Shown: positions 24,554 through 31,612 of the stretch, piece after piece | Position numbering within the stretch: position 1 is the first letter of the stretch | Layout of the letters: the number at the start of each line of letters is the position of its first letter | Source of the DNA: an uncultured Clostridia bacterium | GTDB lineage: Bacteria > Bacillota > Clostridia > Peptostreptococcales > Anaerovoracaceae | Assembly (NCBI GenBank): GCA_934277495.1 | Contig: CAKQUI010000007.1 | Coordinates: forward strand, 1 to 34,836 | Direction: 5' to 3' | Length of the DNA stretch: 34,836 bases | Translations under genes and position numbers: made by a program | The notes under the pieces: model-generated | Seen by the model: the letters and a program-made list of their open reading frames with translations, nothing else | Database searches by the model: none | Told to the model about the DNA's origin: nothing

Positions 24554-25534
24554 CTAGCAGATCCTCGGCAGACCTTCCCCGTAGAGCACATCGAAGCGTC
24601 TTGTCGCACCGAGTCTTGTCCTGAGGAATGTCCCCTCTCCTTCTTTTATCATGCCGATGATCGCTGCATCTTTGCCATGCTCTGTATTTTTCATGGCCTC
24701 AAGAGCCTTCTGTGCCTCCTCGCCCGGCACGACAGCTATCATCTTTCCTTCATTGCCCATGTAAAGAGGATCCAGTCCCAGTATATCTGCAAATCCACGG
24801 ACATCATCGTGGACAGGTATGCTTTCTTCGTCAAGCTCCACCATACATGAAGAGCTGTCTGCTATCTCATTGAGTACAGTACCCAGTCCTCCTCTTGTCA
24901 CGTCTCTCATCGTTCTGACATCTATCCCTTCTTTGAAAAGTGCATCGACGATGTCGTTGAGCGCTGCACAGTCGCTCTTTATATCGTTCTCTATCTCCAT
25001 CCTGTGACTGAGTATACATGCGTGATGGTCTCCGAGATTACCGGAAAGTATCACTGCATCCCCAGGTCTGCAGTTGCTGCTGCTGACATCACGATCTTCA
25101 GGTATCTCGCCTATGCCTGTTGTATTTATATAAAGTCCGCCGTTTCCTTCGACTACTTTCGTATCTCCTGCCACTATGATCACGCCTGCTTCCCGGGCTT
25201 GCGCTGCCATGGATCCCACTATCTGGTCAAGGAGCTCTGTATCCAGCCCTTCTTCGAGTATGAATCCGCATGTCAGATATTTAGGCACAGCTCCCATCAT
25301 CAGAAGATCGTTGACGGTGCCGCATACGCACAGTTTACCTATGTCTCCTCCCTTGAATACAAGGGGAGTCACTACGAAAGAATCTGTACTGCATGCTATC
25401 CGCCCCTTTACTTCAAGGACAGCTGCATCCTCCATCCTGTCCAGGACCTGGTTGCTGAAATGTTTGCCGAATATATCGCTCATAAGCTGTGCAGAGGACT
25501 TGCCGCCGCTGCCGTGAGCCATTGTGATCTTCAT
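24554..25534 (-). CDS. hypE: Hydrogenase maturation protein HypE
   Basis: An AIR-synthase-like ATPase of 326 residues. It receives a carbamoyl group from HypF on its C-terminal cysteine and dehydrates it to thiocyanate for the cyanide ligands of [NiFe]-hydrogenase. Seen: MAHGSGGKSSAQLM at the N-terminus, the ATP-site segments STDSFVVTP and VAGDTKVVEG, MRDVTRGGLGTVLNEIA, and the terminal PRIC whose cysteine is the carbamoyl acceptor. AAGGAGG lies 4 nt before the ATG. A 112-nt gap from hypD holds a small hairpin. SelD is related but lacks the PRIC end. Confidence 0.96.
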   Translation of the reverse strand: MKITMAHGSGGKSSAQLMSDIFGKHFSNQVLDRMEDAAVLEVKGRIACSTDSFVVTPLVFKGGDIGKLCVCGTVNDLLMMGAVPKYLTCGFILEEGLDTELLDQIVGSMAAQAREAGVIIVAGDTKVVEGNGGLYINTTGIGEIPEDRDVSSSNCRPGDAVILSGNLGDHHACILSHRMEIENDIKSDCAALNDIVDALFKEGIDVRTMRDVTRGGLGTVLNEIADSSSCMVELDEESIPVHDDVRGFADILGLDPLYMGNEGKMIAVVPGEEAQKALEAMKNTEHGKDAAIIGMIKEGEGTFLRTRLGATRRFDVLYGEGLPRIC

Positions 25535-25546
25535 ATTGCCTCCTTG

Positions 25547-25564
25547 CAGTCCTCATTGGGACTG
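25547..25564 (-). repeat. Small hairpin before the hypE ribosome site
   Basis: CAGTCC/GGACTG with a 6-nt loop, ending 2 nt before the AAGGAGG of hypE. It could tune hypE translation. The rest of the 112-nt hypD-hypE gap has no other clear feature. Confidence 0.4.
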
Positions 25565-25646
25565 ACGTTCCAAAAACAGAGCCTGATCCGCCAGTGTATG
25601 TGGCAGCGTACTCTGCTGATATTCCTGCTTTTATAATTTACGAATG

Positions 25647-26690
25647 TCAGTGCACGTTCCTGTACCATATACCGCATGAGCCTTCTGCAGATACCATGCA
25701 CGGACCGAATGGTTTCATCGGCGTACATCCTCTGCCGAACATAGGGCACTGATCCGGGTTCATTATACCTACTATGACTTTGCCGCAGCAGCATTCCTCC
25801 GGCAGCTCCATATCTTCGAAAAGATCCCGGCTGCCTCCGTCGAACCCGGCATACTCGTCCTTTACATAAAGTCCTGAGTCGTCGATAACGCCAAGTCCCC
25901 GCCACATGGCCGGACCCGGTCCGAACACGCTGTCTACGACAGCTGTTGCTTTGAGATTGCCTTCAGGTTTCACCGCATTGGTATACAGATTTTCTGTCAG
26001 CCCAAGACCGTCTTCGATCTGCTTCACTATCCTGTATATAGCTGCCAGTATGTGCTCTGCTTCAAATCCCGCTACGACAAAAGGCTTGCCGTATCTGTCC
26101 GAAAGACTTCTGTACACATCACTTCCTGTTATGACACTGACATGACCCGGGCATATGAAACCGTCCACATCTTTCTGGTTCTCGCATATCCACTCAAGCG
26201 CCGGTATCGCAGTCTTCAGAGCTGTCACTACCTTGACATTTTCGAGTCCTGCTGCTTTCGCCTGCTGCAGCATCAGCGCATATGCCGGAGCTGTAGTTTC
26301 AAAGCCAACGGCTGCCACCACATATGTCTTTCCCGGATTTTCAGATGCCAGCTCCAGAGCCTCGAAAGGTGAATACATCATATGCACGTTGGCACCGCTG
26401 CCCTTTGCTTCGGAAAGACTTCCCGTGCTGCCTGGTACTTTCATCATGTCGCCGAAAGTCAGCAGCACTGTATCCTGCTGTGTGGCATACTCTATGCATT
26501 TATCGATATATGCTGTAGGAGTGACGCACACAGGACATCCCGGACCTGAAATGAGTTTTATCTTGTCAGATATAAGGCTCCTTATGCCGTTTTTGAATAT
26601 GGATGCCGTATGCGTGCCGCATACTTCCATTATCTTCAGTGCTCTGCCGTCATAGGACTTCAGATACTCTACTATATGTTCTATCTTCAT
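25647..26690 (-). CDS. hypD: Hydrogenase maturation protein HypD
   Basis: A 347-residue [4Fe-4S] protein that forms a complex with HypC and carries the Fe(CN)2CO unit while it is built. Conserved features seen are MEVCGTHT, the redox-active GPGCPVC, PGSTGSL, GFETTAPAYA, PGHVSVITG and the C-terminal cluster-binding cysteines in ECCCGKV...NPDQCPMFGRGCTP...GSCGIWYRN. Length is normal for the family. Its ATG overlaps the hypC stop in an ATGA junction, so the two partners are translationally coupled. Confidence 0.97.
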   Translation of the reverse strand: MKIEHIVEYLKSYDGRALKIMEVCGTHTASIFKNGIRSLISDKIKLISGPGCPVCVTPTAYIDKCIEYATQQDTVLLTFGDMMKVPGSTGSLSEAKGSGANVHMMYSPFEALELASENPGKTYVVAAVGFETTAPAYALMLQQAKAAGLENVKVVTALKTAIPALEWICENQKDVDGFICPGHVSVITGSDVYRSLSDRYGKPFVVAGFEAEHILAAIYRIVKQIEDGLGLTENLYTNAVKPEGNLKATAVVDSVFGPGPAMWRGLGVIDDSGLYVKDEYAGFDGGSRDLFEDMELPEECCCGKVIVGIMNPDQCPMFGRGCTPMKPFGPCMVSAEGSCGIWYRNVH

Positions 26691-26920
26691 GACCCTGCAC
26701 TCTCCTGCTGCAGCGACTCTATTTCATCGAACAGATCGATGAGCTCCTGAGCTTTATCCTTTTCCATCACTTCGATGGCGCATCCTGCATGTACAAGCAC
26801 ATACTGTCCCACTTTCGGGTCCACTATGCCTGTATTTACCTTTACTGTATTACCGTTGAAATCCACCTTTGCGATATTATCTGCGATCTCAACCACCCTG
26901 CCGGGCACTGCTATACACAT
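26687..26920 (-). CDS. hypC: Hydrogenase assembly chaperone HypC
   Basis: A small chaperone of 77 residues. The MCIAVPGRV start carries the essential Cys2, exposed after removal of Met1, which binds the iron unit with HypD and delivers it to the hydrogenase large subunit. The beta-barrel core (VDFNGNTVKVNTGIVDPKVGQYVLVHAGCAI) and an acidic C-terminal helix follow. GAGGAGG lies about 10 nt upstream. It overlaps hypD by 4 nt. Confidence 0.96.
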   Translation of the reverse strand: MCIAVPGRVVEIADNIAKVDFNGNTVKVNTGIVDPKVGQYVLVHAGCAIEVMEKDKAQELIDLFDEIESLQQESAGS

Positions 26921-26942
26921 TGCTTGACTTCCTCCTCTTTTT

Positions 26943-26969
26943 TGTCCGCCTTACAGTTGTCTGCGGACA
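26943..26969 (-). repeat. Hairpin directly after the xpaC-like stop
   Basis: TGTCCGC/GCGGACA, a 7-bp perfect stem with a 13-nt loop, starting at the base after the stop codon. It is followed by an A-run, not U, so it does not terminate; transcription can continue into hypC, whose ribosome site is just downstream. Confidence 0.5.
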
Positions 26970-28376
26970 TCACACATTTATTTTGCCGAAATCATTTTCT
27001 GTCAGTCCCTCCTGCGCCAGCATCGTTTCCAGCACAGATATGTCTGCCGATACGTCCCAGGCTCTGTCTCTGAACATATCGTCCAGCAGTTTCTCGAAAG
27101 CCTGGTTCAGTGTATCGAGAGTATTCTCTATTTCTTTCTTTGATGATGCTATGTTGTCTCCCTGGACCGGCTGGCTGTCCAGCTCCTCATATGCATCCAG
27201 CAGCTTTACTGTAGTAGGCAGGTAATAGTCCATAAGCCGTCTCAGATCACCTATAGTTTCCGGATGAGCTTCTGCCTGCTGCAGTATCCTTGCCACCAGG
27301 ATCTCTATTCTCTTTATCTTCGCTGAGATCTCCTCTCCCGGTATAGCATCATTGCTCTTTCTTATCCTGACTATGTATTCTCTGCCTCTGTCCAGCATGG
27401 CAGCTGCCTCAGGCGTGAGCCTGTCCTTTCGTGCCTTCTCTGCACGGGCCCTGGCCTCCCTCTCCTGCTGCTGTATCTGCATGTTTTTCACTGTATTGAG
27501 ATACTGCCTGTACGCTTCGTTTGAAACCATAAGGCATGTTTCATTCTCGTCAAGATGTCCCTGTGTGAACCATCCTTTTCTTATCATCTTTTTTATGTCC
27601 TTCAGGACGTCTTTTTCTGTGGTCTGTGAATATTCCGCCAGTATCTTTATATCTGCATAATGTCTGCCGTTCAGGATCCTGATATATCTGTTGAACCTGC
27701 CTGCCATTCTGAACCTGTGCCCGCCTGCAGCTGTCATCACTATACCTGCAGCAAGACACACCATGAATGAAATGAACATAGCCATGCCGCTGCTGCGACC
27801 CATGAAAGCCTTTACTATCAGCATGACCAGCGGCACGCAGCTTACCACCATAAGTGAAATGCCGCCTGACAGAAGACCTGCCGATGCACCATATTTTTTG
27901 CCGTTGCCTGCAAAGTACGGCGCTTTTTTCCATTTTTTGTTGTATCCGCCTGCAGTATTCCCGTATGTCACAGGTTCTCTGTATGCATGCCCCTGCTCTC
28001 TTTGCGGCCTGCTGCCGTTTCCTGCACCGGCTGCGGTCTGCTGCGACGCACCGTTTCCTCCTTCGGGAGCCTCCGTCTGCTTAACTCTGCTGCCCGAAGA
28101 ACCTGCCTCCTGCCTGCTCTGAGCTGCATTCCCTGATCCGCCGGAAGTCTGCTTCTGCTGCGACCTGCTGCCGGTCTGAGAATATTCTGACTTACTGCCG
28201 CTGAGATCGAACTCCCATCCGCTGCCACTGTTTCGCTTCTGCGAACCGCAGAAAGTCTGGCTCAGTATGCCCTGTATGCTATCGTTCAGACGGCTGAAAT
28301 CGCTTTTATCGACCGCATCCTGTATTATTCTGTTTATGTCCTGTCCCAGATCGTTCCAGTCTTTTCCTGCCATCAA
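26970..28376 (-). CDS. XpaC-like membrane protein (halogenated-indolyl-phosphate hydrolysis family)
   Basis: A 468-residue protein. Residues about 48-150 are a low-complexity Gly/Ser/Gln-rich linker. Two close membrane segments follow at about 168-217 (GGISLMVVSCVPLVMLIV and MAMFISFMVCLAAGIVM). The rest is soluble: a winged-helix-like stretch (YADIKILAEYSQTTEKDVLKDI) then long coiled-coil-rich helices. I assign it by overall pattern to the XpaC family, annotated from 5-bromo-4-chloroindolyl phosphate hydrolysis; the true role is unknown. It is probably the first gene of the hypC-hypD-hypE unit, which is an unexpected neighbour. GGAGG is 6 nt before the ATG at 28376; a second ATG follows directly. 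Confidence 0.72.
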   Translation of the reverse strand: MMAGKDWNDLGQDINRIIQDAVDKSDFSRLNDSIQGILSQTFCGSQKRNSGSGWEFDLSGSKSEYSQTGSRSQQKQTSGGSGNAAQSRQEAGSSGSRVKQTEAPEGGNGASQQTAAGAGNGSRPQREQGHAYREPVTYGNTAGGYNKKWKKAPYFAGNGKKYGASAGLLSGGISLMVVSCVPLVMLIVKAFMGRSSGMAMFISFMVCLAAGIVMTAAGGHRFRMAGRFNRYIRILNGRHYADIKILAEYSQTTEKDVLKDIKKMIRKGWFTQGHLDENETCLMVSNEAYRQYLNTVKNMQIQQQEREARARAEKARKDRLTPEAAAMLDRGREYIVRIRKSNDAIPGEEISAKIKRIEILVARILQQAEAHPETIGDLRRLMDYYLPTTVKLLDAYEELDSQPVQGDNIASSKKEIENTLDTLNQAFEKLLDDMFRDRAWDVSADISVLETMLAQEGLTENDFGKINV

Positions 28377-28408
28377 GATCCTCCATAATCCAAATACTTT
28401 AATATCTA

Positions 28409-28437
28409 ATTATATCCTACCAGACAGGATATTGCAA
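28409..28437 (-). promoter_or_regulatory. Promoter of the xpaC-like/hypCDE unit
   Basis: Minus strand TTGCAA (28437-28432), 17-nt spacer, perfect TATAAT (28414-28409). The start would be near 28402, about 26 nt before the ATG. The interval 28438-28616 shows nothing else that I can name. Confidence 0.75.
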
Positions 28438-28616
28438 GGAAGTCGATATCTCTTACATCATGCTTACTGATATCTCCTCGCCTTTAGTATATATACGCTT
28501 TCTGTAATCTGTCATAAAATACGCATTTGCAAAGTATGTGTATTCACTGCTTCGAGTCAGTACATCTTTAACAGAAACAGAGATATGATCTTCAAACATT
28601 TCTGCACATCCTTGTC

Positions 28617-28655
28617 AAAAAGGCAGCCTCTATCTTCAAAATAATAGGACTGCCC
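28617..28655 (-). terminator. Terminator of the symporter operon
   Basis: On the minus strand GGCAG (28654-28650) pairs with CTGCC (28626-28622), with further imperfect pairing of CCTAT/ATAGAGG inside, followed by five T. It lies 11 nt after the small-subunit stop codon. Confidence 0.75.
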
Positions 28656-28665
28656 TCTTTTCTTT

Positions 28666-28806
28666 TTATTTATTTTCCGTCTGGCTGTCTCCTGCCTGCT
28701 GTTTGTTTTTCTTCCAGCATCTGAAGTTGATGGTGCACGCTACTATGAAACCGCCCCAGAGGCCTGTGCAGCCTATCGCCATCAGTATGATCGCACTTGT
28801 ACTCAT
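28666..28806 (-). CDS. metS: MetS-type small subunit of NSS transporter
   Basis: A 46-residue single-span membrane protein: MSTSAIILMAIGCTGLWGGF, continuing IVACTINFRCWKK and a polar tail. This matches the tiny subunits encoded after methionine/alanine NSS symporters (MetP-MetS in Corynebacterium), which share the MSTSAI start and a WGG motif. The ATG overlaps the symporter stop as ATGA, with GAGGTGG just upstream, so it is made together with the transporter. It is short enough to be missed by gene callers. In the known system MetS is needed for transport; that role here is inference. Confidence 0.88.
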   Translation of the reverse strand: MSTSAIILMAIGCTGLWGGFIVACTINFRCWKKNKQQAGDSQTENK

Positions 28807-30308
28807 TCTGCCACCTCTTTCTGAGAAATCTTGTCAAGGTCTGCATATCCCGGTTTGCCTTTCATCGTATTCAGGATATCTGCCACGATGATGACGAAGA
28901 GTATGCTGCCCCAGCCGAATACATTAACATCTGTAGTGGAGTAATCACCGTATCCGTTTATTATGAAGTCCTTGGTGTTGAAGAAAAGCATAACGCCGAG
29001 AACTATCGTAGTGATGACTTTCAGTGAATATATCCACCATTTGCCTATGCTGAAGTTGGAAAATTCGTTTGCTTCCTGTCTGAGCTTTTCAGGGTTGAAG
29101 AATCTTGTGATAAGGATGACTTCCACAAGACCGCCTGTCGCTACGCCGATGTTGTTTATGAATGCATCGACTATATCCAGGATATTCATACCTGCTCCTG
29201 TGATGAAAAGCACACTGATGATGAATGTCGGCACCAGTACGAGAGTCACCGCTCTTTTGTGTTCTATCTCGAACTTGTCATGGAAAGATGATATCACAGC
29301 CTGAAGTATGGACACCATTGATGTGATACCTGCAGTAAGCAGCGCTCCGAAGAAGCATATACCGAACAGAGCATTCAGAGCCGGAAGCTCGCTGATAGCA
29401 GTCGGGAACGTCATGAACGCCAGACCAATTCCTGATGAAGCGATGTCTTCAACAGCAACGCCCTGCTGCATAGCCATGAATCCCATGATACTGAACACGC
29501 CGATACCTGCGAACACTTCGAAACCGTGGTTCGCTGTAGCTGTTATGAACGCACTGTTTACAACGTCCGTCTCTCTCGGAAGATAGCTTGAGTACGCCAG
29601 CATTATGGCGAATCCTATGGAAAGACTGTAGAATATCTGACCGTAGGCTGCTATCCATACACTTGCATCGGTAAGCTTTGACCAGTCAGGCTTGAACATA
29701 TATTCGAGACCGTTCACTGCTCCCGGCAGAGTGACACCTCTGATGACCAGGATTATCGTCAGTATCATAAGTACAGGGAGACATATCTTGCAGACCATCT
29801 CTATACCCTTGCTGACGCCTTTGTATATAACGAATGCTATTATCGCCCATATTATGATGAACGGTATTATCAGGTTCGTCCTGATACCTCCGAAATGCAG
29901 CGCACTGTCTGTAAGCCCCAGATATTCGACGAAGAACGACGACGGATCCGAACCCCATGCCTGCGTGAATGAGAACCCTACATAGCTCAGCACCCATACG
30001 ATTATAGCGAAGTAGTAAGTACCTATGACGAAAGCCACGATAGCCTGGAACCATCCCAGCCATTCGAATTTCCTGTTTATCCTCGCCCATGTCACCGGCG
30101 CACCGCCACGGTATGTCTTACCCATGGTATACTCAAGGATAAGGATAGGTATACCTGCCGTTATTATCGCAAAAAAGTACGGCACCAGGAATGCACCGCC
30201 TCCATTGGTAGCTGCAACATACGGGAATCTCCATAAATTGCCGAGTCCTACTGCTGAACCTATAGCTGCAAGCAGGAACCCCAGTTTGTTGTTCCATTGA
30301 TCTCTCAA
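28803..30308 (-). CDS. Sodium:neurotransmitter symporter family amino-acid transporter
   Basis: An NSS (LeuT-fold) Na+-coupled symporter of 501 residues with about 11-12 membrane spans. TM1 has the family signature GSAVGLGNLWRFPYVAATNGGGAF (quoted in parts by family norms: sodium sites and the unwound centre). Substrate is probably methionine and/or alanine, judged from the MetS-like partner encoded next. The reading frame is open to 30422, but GAGGAG precedes the TTG at 30308 by 10 nt, and the residues upstream (including GTG at 30317) do not look like a transporter, so I start at the TTG. It divides the hyp genes into two groups. Confidence 0.92.
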   Translation of the reverse strand: MRDQWNNKLGFLLAAIGSAVGLGNLWRFPYVAATNGGGAFLVPYFFAIITAGIPILILEYTMGKTYRGGAPVTWARINRKFEWLGWFQAIVAFVIGTYYFAIIVWVLSYVGFSFTQAWGSDPSSFFVEYLGLTDSALHFGGIRTNLIIPFIIIWAIIAFVIYKGVSKGIEMVCKICLPVLMILTIILVIRGVTLPGAVNGLEYMFKPDWSKLTDASVWIAAYGQIFYSLSIGFAIMLAYSSYLPRETDVVNSAFITATANHGFEVFAGIGVFSIMGFMAMQQGVAVEDIASSGIGLAFMTFPTAISELPALNALFGICFFGALLTAGITSMVSILQAVISSFHDKFEIEHKRAVTLVLVPTFIISVLFITGAGMNILDIVDAFINNIGVATGGLVEVILITRFFNPEKLRQEANEFSNFSIGKWWIYSLKVITTIVLGVMLFFNTKDFIINGYGDYSTTDVNVFGWGSILFVIIVADILNTMKGKPGYADLDKISQKEVAE

Positions 30309-30347
30309 TTGATTCACACTCCTCAAAAATAATGATAATAATACACA

Positions 30348-30365
30348 TGTCTTTAAATAAAGACA
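30348..30365 (-). promoter_or_regulatory. Palindromic operator candidate at the symporter start site
   Basis: TGTCTTT/AAAGACA, a perfect 7-bp inverted repeat with a 4-nt centre, begins about at the predicted transcription start (6 nt after the -10). It could bind a dimeric repressor or form a 5' hairpin in the leader of about 57 nt. Confidence 0.5.
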
Positions 30366-30371
30366 ATCTTT

Positions 30372-30400
30372 ATTATATTTCCCGCATTTTGATTTGTCAA
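30372..30400 (-). promoter_or_regulatory. Perfect-consensus promoter of the symporter
   Basis: TTGACA (30400-30395), 17-nt spacer, TATAAT (30377-30372): all 12 consensus bases and ideal spacing. Such strength usually implies repression; a palindrome lies immediately downstream. Confidence 0.88.
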
Positions 30401-30457
30401 TGAGTTGTATGTTATTAGGCATAAAAAATATCTGTTTTTTTTGTTTTTAAAAATAAT

Positions 30458-30486
30458 TTGTACATTTGCACCAAAAGCACTATAAT
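30458..30486 (+). promoter_or_regulatory. hypABF promoter
   Basis: TTGTAC (30458-30463), 17-nt spacer, perfect TATAAT (30481-30486). The start near 30493 leaves a leader of about 65 nt. A TTTGTG/CACAAA inverted repeat with 5-nt loop lies right after the start, at about 30500-30516. Confidence 0.75.
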
Positions 30487-30557
30487 ATAGGTAAGAAAGT
30501 TTGTGATCTGCACAAATCATTTCTGTCATATCCCGATCATAGAAACGAGGAAAGTAT

Positions 30558-30899
30558 ATGCATGAATACCCTATAACGCAGCAGATAATCAAAATAGCCG
30601 AGAAGCACTGCCGCCAGGCAAACGGCACCAGAGTCGTCAAAGTCGATCTCGTCATAGGCGACTACTCCGGATATGTAGGTGAATCAGTCCAGATGTACTT
30701 TGATATCATCTCCCAGGGCACACTATGCGACGGTGCGCAGGTAGAGATACAGCATATCGAACCGAAACTCAGATGCCCGGACTGCGGCACACTTTTCAAG
30801 AAACGTCCGCTGACTTTCGACTGTCCTGAGTGCGGAGGACAGGGCGAACCTACGGATATAGGCAAGGAATTCTACATAGAAAGCATCGAAATCGAATAG
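30558..30899 (+). CDS. hypA: Hydrogenase nickel-insertion protein HypA
   Basis: A 113-residue nickel metallochaperone. The MHE start supplies the nickel-binding N-terminal amine and His2. The zinc domain has Cys73/Cys76 (CPDC) and Cys89/Cys92 (CPEC). It hands nickel to the hydrogenase large subunit together with HypB. GAGG precedes the ATG. It heads the plus-strand hypA-hypB-hypF unit. Confidence 0.96.
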   Translation: MHEYPITQQIIKIAEKHCRQANGTRVVKVDLVIGDYSGYVGESVQMYFDIISQGTLCDGAQVEIQHIEPKLRCPDCGTLFKKRPLTFDCPECGGQGEPTDIGKEFYIESIEIE

Positions 30900-30943
30900 T
30901 GACCGGTAAGCAACATCATTATCAACAGAACACGGAGGAAAAA

Positions 30944-31612
30944 ATGCACGATATAAAAAAGATAAATGTCATGGAAGGCATCCTTGACGAAAACGACCAT
31001 ATCGCAGAACATATCAACGAACACATGACTGAACACGGCGTGCTTGTAGTCAACGAAATGGGTGCTCCCGGAGTAGGCAAGACCACTACGCTCAAAAACC
31101 TGGTGAAACACCTTGATATCAAGCCATATGTCATCGAAGGCGATATCGAATCCGATATAGATACGAAGGATCTCAATGAACTGGGCATCGAAACACATCA
31201 GATAAACACTCACGGTGAATGTCATCTTGATGCTCCGATGATAGAACATATGACAGGACACATAGACTTCAAGGAACCCGGCGTACTGTTCATCGAAAAC
31301 ATCGGCAATCTCGTCTGCCCTGCGGAATTCAGCATAGGCGAACACGTCATGATGCTCATATCCACAGTTACAGAAGGCAGCGACAAGCCGTACAAGTACC
31401 CTCTCGCATTCGAAAAGGCTGACATCATTCTGCTGAACAAAGTCGACCTCATACCTTATCTCGACTTCGATGAAGAATTTTTCATGAAGGGCGTCCGTGC
31501 TCTGAACAAAGATGTTCCTGTTTTCAAAGTATCAGGCAGGACAGGCGAAGGCTACGAGGAGGTTGCCAGGTGGCTGACAGACAGAGCGAAAAAATTAAAC
31601 TGTGGGGAATAG
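30944..31612 (+). CDS. hypB: Hydrogenase nickel-insertion GTPase HypB
   Basis: A 222-residue SIMIBI GTPase. The P-loop is GAPGVGKTT (40-48), switch regions include EGDIESDID, and the metal site has the conserved GECHLDA. ENIGNLVCPAEF and NKVDLIPY are family motifs. It lacks the E. coli N-terminal CxxCGC nickel site and the histidine-rich stretch of some homologues, so it probably does not store nickel. I use the ATG at 30944 with GGAGG upstream; an earlier in-frame ATG at 30830 lies inside hypA. It overlaps hypF by 43 nt. Confidence 0.96.
   Translation: MHDIKKINVMEGILDENDHIAEHINEHMTEHGVLVVNEMGAPGVGKTTTLKNLVKHLDIKPYVIEGDIESDIDTKDLNELGIETHQINTHGECHLDAPMIEHMTGHIDFKEPGVLFIENIGNLVCPAEFSIGEHVMMLISTVTEGSDKPYKYPLAFEKADIILLNKVDLIPYLDFDEEFFMKGVRALNKDVPVFKVSGRTGEGYEEVARWLTDRAKKLNCGE

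Noticed and set aside
23672..24850. Long plus-strand frame (392 codons) opposite the MBL gene and hypE.
   Set aside because: Spans two genes recognised on the other strand and has shadow-like composition; no ribosome site.
30309..30422. N-terminal extension of the symporter (38 extra codons to an ATG at 30422).
   Set aside because: It would run through the -10 region and palindrome, lacks a ribosome site, and the residues are unlike NSS proteins. The TTG at 30308 has GAGGAG at good spacing.
30500..30516. TTTGTG-N5-CACAAA after the hypA promoter as a Rex or Crp/Fnr operator.
   Set aside because: Spacing does not fit Rex (TTGTG-N8-CACAA) or Crp/Fnr sites. It may simply be a leader hairpin.
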